Source: CAZNPH01 sp964574985 (GTDB taxonomy: Bacteria; Bacteroidota; Bacteroidia; Bacteroidales; SM23-62). Taken from it: a DNA stretch of 64,000 nt. Positions 1 to 9,322 of this stretch are shown in pieces. Under the pieces are notes generated by a model, which was not told the origin of the DNA, searched no databases, and saw only the letters and a list, made by a program, of their open reading frames with translations. A program made the position numbers and the translations under genes. Each line of letters begins with the position of its first letter. Position 1 is the first letter of the stretch. The stretch lies in NCBI GenBank assembly GCA_964574985.1, contig CAZNPH010000007.1:62001-126000 (forward strand), read 5' to 3'.

Positions 1-2
1 AA

Positions 3-2489
3 GAGCTGTTGCAGATGAATCCCCGGGATATCTTTGACGACAATCCCTTGATCTTCGGCAAGGAAGAAGCCGGTTTACAGCCCGATTCAACAAGTTTTGA
101 AACCGTTCTGACCACAAAGAACAGAAAAAAAATATACACGGAAGTCAATAGCCATATGATCAGGAAAAATGACCGCCTGATTTATATAACCATTGCCAGG
201 GACATCACGGGCAGAAGAAAGAAAGAACTCTCCCTGAAACAGAGTGAATCGAGATACAAACGGCTGGTCGAAAGCCTCAGCGACGAATATATATTCTACT
301 CCCACAACCGCAAGGGGATCATCACCTATGTGAGTCCGTCCATCCGGAAAGTCCTCGGCTATTCACCTGAAGAAACCTACCGGGATTTTCGTAAGTTCCT
401 GACCGGTCACCCCATCAACAAGCAATCCAGGGTCCACTCTGAATTCAGCCTGAAAGGAATACCGCAACCCCCGTTTGAAAATGAACTTTATCACCGGGAT
501 GGTTCAACAAGAAGGTTTTACAATGTGGAGACACCAATAATGGACGAACAGGGGAAGGTAATCGCGGTGGAAGGGATCGCACATGACATCACAGAAAAAA
601 GGAAAACCGAGGAAGAATTAAGGAAAAACCAGCAGATTCTGCATTTGCTTGAACAGACCATTGATGATGTTTTCTGGATATTTGACCTGGAAAAGGACAA
701 GCTTTTGTATGTGAGTCCGAACTACTTAAAAGTTTACGGACAATCCGCAGATACCCTCTACAGGAAACCCGGGTCCTTCGTTAAAAAAATCCACAAAGAC
801 GATGTCGAACAGGTCAAAATGGTATATCGCAAATTGTCCAAAGGCATCCCTTTTGACGAAGAATACCGGATCATAGTTCCCGGTGAAGGGGAAAAATGGA
901 TCTGGTCCAGAACCTTCATTACACGCAACCGGAAGAACAAACCTCATCTGGTCATCGGCAAGTCCGTCGACATCAGTGGACGGAAAAAGATCGCTCAGGA
1001 AAAAGACCTGCTGGCTTCCATTGTTGAGAATACCGAAGACCATGCAGTGATCAAGGATCTGAAACTCAGGATCATCGCCTCCAACAGGGCCAACCTTATG
1101 GCAGCAGGGAAAAAATCCATGGAGGAACTCACCGGCAAAACTGATCTGGAAATATACGGTGACCACCCCCACGTCAGTCAATATATGCAGGATGACCTCA
1201 GGGCACAGAAACTGAAAAAAGGTGAATTCATCATCAAAGAACAGGAATTTGTATATCCCAGTGGAAAGAAAATCATCTCCCTGGTCAGGAAGTTCCCGGT
1301 TTTTGATGAAAATAACCAATTGATCGCCACCGCCTCCATCTCCCGGGATATCTCAGATTATAAAAGGGCACTGGAACAACTGCATGCCAGCGAGGAAAAA
1401 TACAGGCTGCTTCTTCACAGTCAGGGTGAAGGGGTCGGACTGATCGATGAACGCGATCGCTTTGTCTTTGTAAATCCCCGTGCCGGGGAAATTTTCGGTG
1501 TAAAAGAAGGAAGTCTTAAGGGAAAATCCCTGAAAGATTTCCTGGATAAGAAAAATGCCAGAATTGTTGAGCAAAAAACATCAAAAGAATTACCCGGCGG
1601 CAGGGAATCATACGAACTGATGATCAGCAGGCCGGACGGAGAAAAAAAATACATTCAGGTAACCGCCACCCCACAGTTTAAGGATGAAAAATATACCGGC
1701 ACCTTTGGTGTTTTCATGGACATCACCCAAAGGAAACAAACCGAAATTGCACTGAAAGAATCGGAGAAACAACTGAAAAATGCAAACGCCGCCAAGGACA
1801 AATTCTTCTCCATCATCGCCCATGACCTGAAAAATCCCTTCAACTCGATCATCGGCTTCACCCAACTACTCCTTGAGAATTACAGCAGCTTTGATCAGGA
1901 AACCATGCTCAAATACATTAAGCTGATCAACGATTCATCGACCCTTGCCCACAATCTGCTGGAAAACCTCCTTGAATGGTCCAGGGTACAAACAGGAAGC
2001 ATCCGGTTTAATCCGGCACCCTTTGACATCCATAACCTCACCGGGAAGATTCTGCCGCTTTTTGACATTGTTATTGTTTCCAAAAACCTGAAAATCAATA
2101 ATAAAACCGAATCCTTGATCGTGCATGCAGACAAAAACATGATCTCAACCGTCCTGAGGAACCTCATATCCAATGCCGCCAAATTCACCGGTCAGGAAGG
2201 GAGAATCACCATTTCGGCTTCCCGCCTGAAAAATATGGCGGAGATCACCGTTTCGGATACAGGCACCGGCATACCTGAGAAGGACATCCCCAAATTGTTC
2301 AGGATCGACGTGCATTTCACCACCACGGGAACTTCACAGGAAACCGGCACAGGCCTGGGGTTGATCCTTTGCAAACAATTTGTAGAAAAAAACAACGGGG
2401 AAATATGGATCAAAAGCAAGCAAGGCAGGGGCACAAAAACAGGATTTACCCTCCCCCTGGCGGAAATAAAGGAAAAAGACACGCGTTGA
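3..2489 (+). CDS. Multi-PAS sensor histidine kinase, 5'-truncated by the window edge
   Basis: Sensor kinase of a two-component system. The frame is open to the first base of the window (Glu-Leu-Leu-Gln precede the first Met), so the N-terminus is missing. Numbering from the TTG at base 9, the visible protein holds the tail of one PAS domain and then four PAS/PAC units at about residues 80-200, 205-335, 340-455 and 465-585. A HisKA domain follows with the phospho-acceptor His near residue 605 (motif AHDLKNP), then an HATPase_c domain with an N-box Asn near 722, a G1 box (DTGTGIP) near 750 and a G2 box (GTGLGL) near 780. I see no receiver domain or transmembrane helix in the visible part, so it may be cytosolic, or the sensor portion may lie upstream. 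The stop overlaps the start of the WD40 gene. The ligand is unknown. Confidence 0.93.
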   Translation, partial: ELLQMNPRDIFDDNPLIFGKEEAGLQPDSTSFETVLTTKNRKKIYTEVNSHMIRKNDRLIYITIARDITGRRKKELSLKQSESRYKRLVESLSDEYIFYSHNRKGIITYVSPSIRKVLGYSPEETYRDFRKFLTGHPINKQSRVHSEFSLKGIPQPPFENELYHRDGSTRRFYNVETPIMDEQGKVIAVEGIAHDITEKRKTEEELRKNQQILHLLEQTIDDVFWIFDLEKDKLLYVSPNYLKVYGQSADTLYRKPGSFVKKIHKDDVEQVKMVYRKLSKGIPFDEEYRIIVPGEGEKWIWSRTFITRNRKNKPHLVIGKSVDISGRKKIAQEKDLLASIVENTEDHAVIKDLKLRIIASNRANLMAAGKKSMEELTGKTDLEIYGDHPHVSQYMQDDLRAQKLKKGEFIIKEQEFVYPSGKKIISLVRKFPVFDENNQLIATASISRDISDYKRALEQLHASEEKYRLLLHSQGEGVGLIDERDRFVFVNPRAGEIFGVKEGSLKGKSLKDFLDKKNARIVEQKTSKELPGGRESYELMISRPDGEKKYIQVTATPQFKDEKYTGTFGVFMDITQRKQTEIALKESEKQLKNANAAKDKFFSIIAHDLKNPFNSIIGFTQLLLENYSSFDQETMLKYIKLINDSSTLAHNLLENLLEWSRVQTGSIRFNPAPFDIHNLTGKILPLFDIVIVSKNLKINNKTESLIVHADKNMISTVLRNLISNAAKFTGQEGRITISASRLKNMAEITVSDTGTGIPEKDIPKLFRIDVHFTTTGTSQETGTGLGLILCKQFVEKNNGEIWIKSKQGRGTKTGFTLPLAEIKEKDTR

Positions 2490-3625
2490 TCAAATGGATA
2501 GCCGTGTTTGGCTGCTCCCTGTTCCTGACCGGGGGTATTCAGGGGCAGGATGAATGCCTGGTTTACACCCTGGAAGGGCATCACGGACCCGTTCATTCGG
2601 TGGCATTCAGCCACAACGGGGATATTCTTGCCAGCGGCGGTGAAGATCAGATGATCCTTCTCTGGGATCTTGACAGCGGGGAAATACTAAGGAAAATTGC
2701 CGGCCACAGAAATACCGTCAGGCATCTTACTTTCAGCCGGGACGACCGCTATCTGCTGAGCGGAGGGGACATCACTGCCATGCTTTGGAAAACCGATGGC
2801 ACACCGGTCATGAAATATACCGGGCATGTTACCCATGTGTTCAATGCAAAATTCAATCCCGGCGAATCCATGATCGTCACCACAAGTCTGAGCGACAAAT
2901 TCAGGATATGGGACCGGTCCACCGGTGAGAACCTGCACACCCCCGCCGGCCACACCAAAAGCGTACTGGCAGCCTGTTTTCATCCCGGAGGAAAAATGCT
3001 TGCCACCGGATCCCTGGACCGCAACATCATCATCTGGAACACCGCCACCTATGAACCTGAAAAGACCATAAGTGCCCACGGAGAAAACATTTATGCATTG
3101 GATTTTTCCTCAGGCGGCAATTTGCTGGCAAGTGCGTCCAGGGACAAAACAATCAAGATATGGCAAAGTGGCAGCTGGAAGATCGTTCATCTGCTCGAAG
3201 GCCACAGCCATGCAGTAATGTCCGTGAAATTCAGCCCTGGAGGAAAGTATCTGGTCAGCGGATCCTATGACAAAACGGTCAGACTCTGGGAAATATCTAC
3301 CGGCAATTGTCTTTATTCGTTCATTGACCATACCGGGGCAATCCATTCAGTGGACTACAGCAAAGACGGAAATTATGTGGCTGCGGCTTCACAGGACGGA
3401 ACAGTTATGGTCTGGGAGATTACCCCGCGGATATTTGCGGAATACTATTATTTTGACGAAATACGGGAAGAGATGGAGGCATCCGGACTGTTCACCGAAA
3501 GAAAAAAAGGTGAAAAACGCTCCGGATACAGGGAAAGGCAGAAAAAGGCAGTCCGGTTCCGGCAAGAACTTTTTGAGAAATACCATCGCAAATACCTGCA
3601 TGAAATGCCTTTGCACAGGGAGTGA
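2486..3625 (+). CDS. Secreted seven-repeat WD40 beta-propeller protein
   Basis: Exported WD40-repeat scaffold of about 379 residues. I chose the TTG at 2486 because it overlaps the kinase stop codon (TTGA). It also puts a normal signal peptide (Lys-Trp, hydrophobic stretch, then GGIQGQ) at the very N-terminus, and an A/G-rich stretch lies just upstream. An in-frame ATG at 2405 would bury the signal and overlap the kinase by 85 nt. Seven WD repeats can be counted from their GH...V...FS...L.S.S.D...W pattern (for example GHSHAV, SGSYDKTVRLW), enough for one closed seven-bladed propeller. The C-terminus is a charged, Lys/Arg/Glu-rich tail of about 70 residues. Such proteins generally bind partners rather than catalyse. 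Translational coupling to the kinase suggests a shared pathway, which is inference. Confidence 0.85.
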   Translation: MIKWIAVFGCSLFLTGGIQGQDECLVYTLEGHHGPVHSVAFSHNGDILASGGEDQMILLWDLDSGEILRKIAGHRNTVRHLTFSRDDRYLLSGGDITAMLWKTDGTPVMKYTGHVTHVFNAKFNPGESMIVTTSLSDKFRIWDRSTGENLHTPAGHTKSVLAACFHPGGKMLATGSLDRNIIIWNTATYEPEKTISAHGENIYALDFSSGGNLLASASRDKTIKIWQSGSWKIVHLLEGHSHAVMSVKFSPGGKYLVSGSYDKTVRLWEISTGNCLYSFIDHTGAIHSVDYSKDGNYVAAASQDGTVMVWEITPRIFAEYYYFDEIREEMEASGLFTERKKGEKRSGYRERQKKAVRFRQELFEKYHRKYLHEMPLHRE

Positions 3626-3694
3626 AGCCGGGAACATTTTGTTTTTCAGGCGAAATTGCGGACCTTTGCCCCCTTATGAGGAGCCGGTCCAAAG

Positions 3695-5050
3695 ATGAAA
3701 GACCTCACCGCTGGTAGTGTAGCAAAACGCATATACAGATTTGCCCTGCCGATGTTGCTCGGGAACTTTTTCCAGCAACTGTACAATATTGTGGACAGTG
3801 TTATCGTCGGCAACTTCATCGGCAAAGAAGCCCTGGCCGCCGTGGGAGCCTCATTTCCCATTATATTTACATTGATCGCCCTGATCGTGGGGGTGGCCTC
3901 CGGAGGAACCATTGTCATAGCCCAGTATTTCGGAGCACGCCAGTATGGCAAGGTAAAAAGGGCCATCAACACCCTCTTCATATTTCTGTTCATTGCTTCT
4001 CTTGTCCTGACAATACTGGGCATTGCCTTTGCCGAAGATATTTTTCAATTGATCCGCCTCCCGGAGGAGATCCTTCCCGATGCAAAAACCTATCTGATCA
4101 TTTACCTGACCGGACTCATTGCTTTTTTCGGTTTTAACGGGACCAGCGCGGTACTTCGCGGATTGGGAGATTCCAGGACCCCCATGTATTTCATGATCAT
4201 TTCAACATTCTTCAATATTTCCTTCGATCTTCTTTTTATTGTGGTTTTCAAGTGGGGAATCGCTGGTGCTGCCATTGCAACCGTCGTATCCCAGTCCGGC
4301 GCCTTCCTGACCGCCATGTTTTACCTGAACCGCAACCACAAACTAATCAGTTTTTATCTTCCGGGGTTCGTATTTGACCGGAAACTGTTCAGGCAGAGCA
4401 TCCGGATCGGACTCCCCACGGGATTGCAGCACACATTCGTGTCACTGGGTATGCTGGCCCTTTACTCCATTGTCAATACTTTCGGAACCAATGTTATCGC
4501 AGCCTATTCGGTGGCCGGGAGGATCAACACCCTGGCCACCCTTCCGGCCATGAATTTCGCTGCCGCCCTGGCTACTTTCGTGGGTCATAATCTGGGGGCG
4601 GGAAAAACCAGCCGTGTAAAAAAAGGATTGATATCCACCATTCTGATGTCTTCCTCGGTTTCCATTCTGGTCACCCTGGTCGCCATCATCTTCCGCAGGC
4701 AACTGATGGGGATGTTTACCGGTGATGTACAGGTGATCAGGATCGGTGCGGAATATCTGGTCATTGTCAGCACGTTCTACCTGTTATTTACCCTCATGTT
4801 CAAGATCAACGGAGTGCTCAGGGGAGCGGGAGATACCCTGATCCCCATGTTCATCTCTGTTATTTCCCTGTGGGGTGTAAGGATACCTGCAGCTTACTGG
4901 TTATCCGGTGAGATCGGAGAAAAAGGCATCTGGTGGTCGGTGCCCATCGGATGGGGGATCGGACTTATCCTTTCCTTTGCCTACTATCTTACGGGGAAAT
5001 GGAAGAACAAAACAGTGGTCAAACCGGATACCGCGGAATCCCTGCCTTGA
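3695..5050 (+). CDS. MATE family multidrug/Na+ efflux transporter
   Basis: Inner-membrane exporter of the MATE (MatE/NorM/DinF) family, expelling cationic drugs or metabolites in exchange for Na+ or H+. The 451 residues match the family length and show about twelve hydrophobic segments in two related halves. The N-terminal half starts with the typical YRFALPMLLGNFFQQLYNIV and VDSVIVGNFIGKEALAAVG segments. The second half carries SIRIGLPTGLQ and later NGVLRGAGDTLIPM, the usual repeat-2 hallmarks. The ATG at 3695 follows a GAGGAG ribosome-binding sequence. It sits 69 nt after the WD40 gene and about 50 nt before yicC, so it may be co-transcribed with either. The substrate cannot be predicted. 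Confidence 0.93.
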   Translation: MKDLTAGSVAKRIYRFALPMLLGNFFQQLYNIVDSVIVGNFIGKEALAAVGASFPIIFTLIALIVGVASGGTIVIAQYFGARQYGKVKRAINTLFIFLFIASLVLTILGIAFAEDIFQLIRLPEEILPDAKTYLIIYLTGLIAFFGFNGTSAVLRGLGDSRTPMYFMIISTFFNISFDLLFIVVFKWGIAGAAIATVVSQSGAFLTAMFYLNRNHKLISFYLPGFVFDRKLFRQSIRIGLPTGLQHTFVSLGMLALYSIVNTFGTNVIAAYSVAGRINTLATLPAMNFAAALATFVGHNLGAGKTSRVKKGLISTILMSSSVSILVTLVAIIFRRQLMGMFTGDVQVIRIGAEYLVIVSTFYLLFTLMFKINGVLRGAGDTLIPMFISVISLWGVRIPAAYWLSGEIGEKGIWWSVPIGWGIGLILSFAYYLTGKWKNKTVVKPDTAESLP

Positions 5051-5100
5051 TTTTGTTACAGATTCACATATCTTTGTCAAACAAATCTTTATCCCTGGCC

Positions 5101-5976
5101 ATGCTGAAATCAATGACCGCGTACGGGATTTCCGAAGGGGAAACGGAAGACAAGAGGATCCGGGTGGAAATTCGCGCCCTTAACAGCAAACAACTGGACA
5201 TCAACATCAAAGTGCCGCCCCTGTACAGGCAAAAAGAAGCCGGTATCCGGGATATGATATCCGCGGCCATGATCCGGGGAAAGATCGAGGTTTTTATAAA
5301 TTACGATCTGAAAGACCCTGCCCGGGCCAATACCCTTAACCGGAAAGCCATCGAGCACTATTTCTTCCAGATCCGTGAGATCGGGCGCGGACTCGGGATT
5401 GAGCCTACGGAACAATTGATAGGTACCATACTGAATTTCCCCGATATTCTGGTTCCTGCTCAGGAAAAACCGGAAAGTACCGAATGGTCTGAGCTAAAGA
5501 ACCTGATCCAAAAGGCCATTGAAAAAGCCGATGCTTTCCGTATGCAGGAAGGCAAAGCCATGACCGGTGACATCCGGGGACATATCCGGAATATCCTGAA
5601 ACACCTGAAAAAAATAGATCCGTATGAACAGGAAAGGATTCCGGCAATCAGGAAAAGGATCCGTGAAAACATGAACCGTCTCCAGCCGGATGAATCCATC
5701 GATCAGGGGCGGTTTGAACAGGAGATCGTTTTCTATCTGGAAAAACTGGATATCAATGAAGAACAGGTACGGTTGAAAAATCATTGTGACTATTTCCTGG
5801 AAACCCTTGCCTCTGATCCCCCGGCGGGTAAAAAGCTTGGATTCATAAGCCAGGAGATGGCAAGGGAGATCAATACCATAGGTTCAAAAGCATATCATTC
5901 GGAAATCCAGAAGATCGTGGTGGAAATGAAAAACCATCTGGAGAAGGTCAGGGAACAATTGTTTAACGTATTGTGA
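5101..5976 (+). CDS. yicC: YicC/YloC family protein (putative endoribonuclease)
   Basis: Cytosolic protein of the YicC family, whose E. coli founder has been reported to be an RNase. The product from the ATG at 5101 is 291 residues, the normal family length. It opens with the diagnostic MLKSMTAYG and then VEIRALNSKQLDINIK. The C-terminal DUF1732-like part (GKKLGFISQEMAREINTIGSKA...) is the most conserved stretch and is intact. A longer reading from further upstream would run into the MATE gene and has no family similarity, so it was not used. The gene lies 6 nt before gmk. The order yicC-gmk-nadD occurs widely in Bacteroidota and supports the call. Confidence 0.93.
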   Translation: MLKSMTAYGISEGETEDKRIRVEIRALNSKQLDINIKVPPLYRQKEAGIRDMISAAMIRGKIEVFINYDLKDPARANTLNRKAIEHYFFQIREIGRGLGIEPTEQLIGTILNFPDILVPAQEKPESTEWSELKNLIQKAIEKADAFRMQEGKAMTGDIRGHIRNILKHLKKIDPYEQERIPAIRKRIRENMNRLQPDESIDQGRFEQEIVFYLEKLDINEEQVRLKNHCDYFLETLASDPPAGKKLGFISQEMAREINTIGSKAYHSEIQKIVVEMKNHLEKVREQLFNVL

Positions 5977-5982
5977 GTTCGC

Positions 5983-6588
5983 ATGACGGGTAAATTGATC
6001 ATATTCTCCGCTCCATCCGGTTCAGGAAAAACGACCATTGTCCGCCACATCCTGGAACAATTTCCGGATCTGGAATTTTCCGTTTCCGCTTGCAGCCGGC
6101 CCAAAAGGGCGGGTGAAGTACACGGAAGGGACTACTATTTTCTCGGCAGGGAAGAGTTTCTTGAAAAGATCCGTCAGGGAGAATTCGTGGAATGGGAGGA
6201 AGTATATCCCGGGAGCTATTACGGAACCCTTAAAAGCGAGCTCAAACGTATATGGGATTCGGGAAAGCATGTGGTGTTTGATATTGATGTGGCAGGCGGA
6301 CTCAATCTCAAGAATCAATTCGGTTCCCGCGCCCTGGCAATCTTCATCCGCCCCCCTTCCCTTGCCGACCTTGAAAAACGGCTCAGGGGCCGTTCCAGCG
6401 AAAGCGAAGAAAAACTGGAAGAAAGGCTGAAAAAAGCCGGGAGTGAACTTGCCTGTGCAGACCGTTTCGACCGTATCATCCTCAACGACAAGTTGAACAA
6501 AGCGGTGGACCGTGCAGGCAGAGCCATAGAGATATTTTTACACCCCCGCCAACCATCCGGCGGACAACCACCGGCTGCGGACAAATGA
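5983..6588 (+). CDS. gmk: Guanylate kinase
   Basis: Phosphorylates GMP to GDP using ATP in purine nucleotide synthesis (cytosol). The 201-residue protein has the N-terminal P-loop SAPSGSGKTT (about residues 9-18), the GMP-binding region SRPKRAGEVHGRDYYF and the GEFVEWEEVY lid segment, all typical of Gmk. Its length matches bacterial enzymes. The gene follows yicC by 6 nt, and its stop codon overlaps the nadD start by 4 nt (ATGA), a sign of translational coupling. Confidence 0.96.
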   Translation: MTGKLIIFSAPSGSGKTTIVRHILEQFPDLEFSVSACSRPKRAGEVHGRDYYFLGREEFLEKIRQGEFVEWEEVYPGSYYGTLKSELKRIWDSGKHVVFDIDVAGGLNLKNQFGSRALAIFIRPPSLADLEKRLRGRSSESEEKLEERLKKAGSELACADRFDRIILNDKLNKAVDRAGRAIEIFLHPRQPSGGQPPAADK

Positions 6589-7163
6589 CCATGAAAACAG
6601 GACTCTTTTTCGGTTCCTTCAACCCCGTACACATCGGGCATCTGGCCATAGCGGACTATTGTATGGAGTTTACCGGACTGGATGAACTATGGTTCGTCAT
6701 CAGTCCGCACAACCCCCTGAAACCGAAAAAAAGTCTGCTCCCTGACCAGGACCGTTACGATCTGATGGAACTGGCCATCGGGGATGACCACCGTTTTCGG
6801 ATCTCGGACATCGAGTTCAGAATGCCCAGGCCATCCTATACCATCGATACGCTGACCTGCCTGTCGGTGAAACACCCGGGAAGGCAATTTTACCTGATCA
6901 TGGGATCCGACGTACTGTCCTCATTTGATAAATGGAAAAATTACCGGGAGATCATCCGCCACTACAGGAGATTGATCATCCCGCGTCCGGGTACCGGGGA
7001 CTTGCCCGGACTTGGCAAAGAAAACGCTGAACTGGTCAGTGCTCCCCTGATGGAGATATCTTCCAGCTTCATCCGGAAAGCCATCAGGGACAAAAAGGAT
7101 ATCCGGCATTTCCTTCCACCCGGAGTGTACGATCATATATTGAAAATGAATTTTTATGCATGA
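6585..7163 (+). CDS. nadD: Nicotinate-nucleotide adenylyltransferase
   Basis: Transfers AMP from ATP to nicotinate mononucleotide, giving deamido-NAD in NAD biosynthesis. The 192-residue protein carries the nucleotidyltransferase signature GSFNPVHIGH near the N-terminus, MGSDVLSSFDKWKNYREI in the middle and ISSSFIRKAI near the C-terminus, as in NadD. The start at 6585 overlaps the gmk stop; a second Met two codons later is also possible. The stop codon ends at 7163 and abuts exactly the stop of the convergent gene on the other strand, so any shared terminator would have to lie inside coding sequence. Confidence 0.95.
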   Translation: MTMKTGLFFGSFNPVHIGHLAIADYCMEFTGLDELWFVISPHNPLKPKKSLLPDQDRYDLMELAIGDDHRFRISDIEFRMPRPSYTIDTLTCLSVKHPGRQFYLIMGSDVLSSFDKWKNYREIIRHYRRLIIPRPGTGDLPGLGKENAELVSAPLMEISSSFIRKAIRDKKDIRHFLPPGVYDHILKMNFYA

Positions 7164-7820
7164 TCAGAGATTGAAGTTGTAACCGAGTCCGAATTCGAAG
7201 GCCAGTACAAATCCGTGATTCTCCTGATGAATTCCGAAAGTGCCGGGATCCCTGAGCTTGTCCAGGGAACCAATATAGGTCCCGATCCCGATAGAACCGT
7301 CCAGGGTCAGTGCATTGGCCAGCTTCAGCTGAATGCCGATCCCGGTGAAATGTTCCATGGTGGCGATCATACCTTCGTCGCCGGGAACTTCGACGGGAGC
7401 GGATTTTTTTCTGTTCAGGACCACGGGCGTGTTCACCACGGAAGAATGGTAAATGCAATTGTAATGAATGTACGGCAGAACATAGACCCCGTTATTCTTT
7501 TTTTTCTGATTGTCTATGGAACCGTTCTGTCCCAGGAAATACTTAAACTTGACATCTGCTCCCGAGATCCTGCCCTGTTCTTCCTCATACATGGCACCGA
7601 TCTGCAAGGTCCTCCTGCCTTTCTGCAGGGAGGTGTTCATAACATAACTGGAGCCGTGTCCGCTGCCCGAACCTAACTGTGAAACATTGAATCCCATGCT
7701 CAGGTCACAACCGTTTTGGGCATACGGTCTTTCCTGATCCTGATATAAATAATAGGTAGCCTGTCCGTACATTGGAAATGACAGAAGTGCGGCTGCGATG
7801 AGTGTTGCTGTCCTTTTCAT
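7164..7820 (-). CDS. Putative outer-membrane beta-barrel protein
   Basis: Function not recognised. From the ATG at 7820 the product is 218 residues with a clear signal peptide (MKRTATLIAAALLSFPMYGQA). The mature part consists of alternating polar/aromatic strands such as KYFLGQNGS, YVLPYIHYNCIYH and the repeated Gly/aromatic C-terminal strands, ending in LGYNFNL. A terminal aromatic-rich strand of this kind is usual for small outer-membrane barrels. An upstream extension to 7880 would precede the signal peptide and is unlikely to be translated. The gene stands alone between nadD (convergent) and the VOR operon (same strand, 147 nt away). Confidence 0.7.
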   Translation of the reverse strand: MKRTATLIAAALLSFPMYGQATYYLYQDQERPYAQNGCDLSMGFNVSQLGSGSGHGSSYVMNTSLQKGRRTLQIGAMYEEEQGRISGADVKFKYFLGQNGSIDNQKKKNNGVYVLPYIHYNCIYHSSVVNTPVVLNRKKSAPVEVPGDEGMIATMEHFTGIGIQLKLANALTLDGSIGIGTYIGSLDKLRDPGTFGIHQENHGFVLAFEFGLGYNFNL

Positions 7821-7966
7821 GGTTTCGTTTTTTTTCTCCGTTAACCTCTGTATACAAAAGTACGGCAACAACGGACGCATGTCATCAAAACTGCGGTGAG
7901 ATGACTTATCCGGGAAAAATGATACTGATTATCAAAAAAAGGTGAGCAACATCACCGGCACTTTTC

Positions 7967-8512
7967 TCAGCCGGCCTTGCGAACGATCTCCATGCCCCGG
8001 CTGATGGCCTGTTCATTGGCCGGGATAAGATGGTGATGTCTTTTGGGCAGGGACTTCTTCAGACCGAGTCTGACATTATCCAGTTCAACAATGGGTTTGA
8101 TCTTCAGGTATGCACCCAGTACGATCATATTGAAGGTCTTGGAACTTGACATTTTGGTGGCTTCGGCAGCCGCCTTGACTACCCGGACATCGATGTCCTT
8201 TCTTTCAGGGTGTCGGGTGATCCCGTTGTCATCATACAGGAGCAATCCCCCTTTTTTTACTTTGCTTTCGAATTTATCCAGTGACTGCTGGCTGAGCAAA
8301 ATGGCCGTATCATATTCATTGAGTACTGGAGAACTCACCCGTTCATCGCTGATGATCACGGTTACATTTGCGGTTCCACCCCGCATTTCCGGACCGTATG
8401 ACGGAAACCAGCTGACTTCCTTATCCTGCATGATGCCTGAATATGCAAGGATCTTCCCCATGGAGAGGACTCCCTGTCCCCCGAACCCTGCAATGATGAT
8501 TTCTTCGGTCAT
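7967..8512 (-). CDS. 2-oxoacid:ferredoxin oxidoreductase, gamma subunit (VOR/KOR type)
   Basis: Gamma subunit of a four-subunit 2-oxoacid:ferredoxin oxidoreductase, the complex that decarboxylates 2-oxoacids to acyl-CoA and reduces ferredoxin. The 181-residue protein starts with the family pattern IIIAGFGGQGVLSMGKILAY and continues with VSWFPSYGPEMRGGTANV, both typical of the POR gamma family. It is the last gene of a minus-strand operon, 29 nt after the beta-subunit gene. The substrate is inferred from the alpha subunit, which looks like VorB. Cytosolic. Confidence 0.92.
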   Translation of the reverse strand: MTEEIIIAGFGGQGVLSMGKILAYSGIMQDKEVSWFPSYGPEMRGGTANVTVIISDERVSSPVLNEYDTAILLSQQSLDKFESKVKKGGLLLYDDNGITRHPERKDIDVRVVKAAAEATKMSSSKTFNMIVLGAYLKIKPIVELDNVRLGLKKSLPKRHHHLIPANEQAISRGMEIVRKAG

Positions 8513-8541
8513 GATTTCTGAATTTACCGGATTGGTTTCTT

Positions 8542-9321
8542 TTATGGCTGCAACAGCTCACCGTTTACCTTGATATCCCCCAGGGGATAAAAAGGAAGCA
8601 TATTTTCTTCCATCCATTGATTGGCCTTCAGCGGGGTCATTCTCCAACCGGAATTGCAATTGGAAACAATCTCAACAAAAGAAACACCCTTTTTTTCTGT
8701 CTGACTCTCAAATGCTTTCCGGATGGCCTTTTTGGCCTTTCTGACATATACCGGTTTATGCACCGCCTGCCTGGTGACATAATAAGTCCCGGGTAGCCTG
8801 GCCACCAGTTCAGTCATTTTCAGGGGATTTCCCATCAATTGAACGCTCCTTCCGTAGGGAGTGGTGGATGTAACCATCCCTTCAAGGGTGGTGGGGGCCA
8901 TCTGGCCCCCGGTCATACCGTATATGCCATTGTTGATAAAAATGATGGTGAAAATTTCCCCCCGGTTGCATGCGTGAATGGTCTCGGAAGTTCCAATGGC
9001 CGCCAGGTCTCCGTCTCCCTGATAGGTAAAAACATACTTTTCGGGCCACAGGCGTTTGATGCCTGTAGCCACGGCCGGAGCCCTTCCATGTGCGGCCTGT
9101 GCCATATCCACATCCATAAAATCATAGGCAAATACGGAACAGCCCACCGGTGTCACCCCGATGGTATCTGCCTGGATGTCCATTTCCTCCACCACTTCCA
9201 TCAGGATCCTGTGGGCGGTGCCATGGCCACATCCCGGACAATAGGTAAGGATCTTGTCGGTCATCAATCTGGTTCTGGAATATACCAGGTTCTCTTCCTG
9301 TATGATCTCTTTCAGGTCCAT
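8542..9321 (-). CDS. 2-oxoacid:ferredoxin oxidoreductase, beta (TPP-binding) subunit
   Basis: Catalytic thiamine-diphosphate subunit of the same complex. The 259-residue protein has the CPGCGHG motif near residue 29, the TPP/Mg2+ motif around GDGDLAAIG with the later NNGIYGMTGGQ, and the C-terminal SNCNSGWRMTP segment. These are features of KorB/VorA-type beta subunits. It begins 1 nt after the alpha-subunit gene ends, so the two are almost certainly co-translated. The iron-sulphur cluster relay is supplied by the ferredoxin-like subunit at the operon's upstream end. Confidence 0.93.
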   Translation of the reverse strand: MDLKEIIQEENLVYSRTRLMTDKILTYCPGCGHGTAHRILMEVVEEMDIQADTIGVTPVGCSVFAYDFMDVDMAQAAHGRAPAVATGIKRLWPEKYVFTYQGDGDLAAIGTSETIHACNRGEIFTIIFINNGIYGMTGGQMAPTTLEGMVTSTTPYGRSVQLMGNPLKMTELVARLPGTYYVTRQAVHKPVYVRKAKKAIRKAFESQTEKKGVSFVEIVSNCNSGWRMTPLKANQWMEENMLPFYPLGDIKVNGELLQP

Positions 9322-9322
9322 G

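Noticed and set aside
726..1319. 197-residue antisense frame within the histidine kinase gene
   Set aside because: Pure shadow of the PAS region; no ribosome-binding site or recognisable protein.
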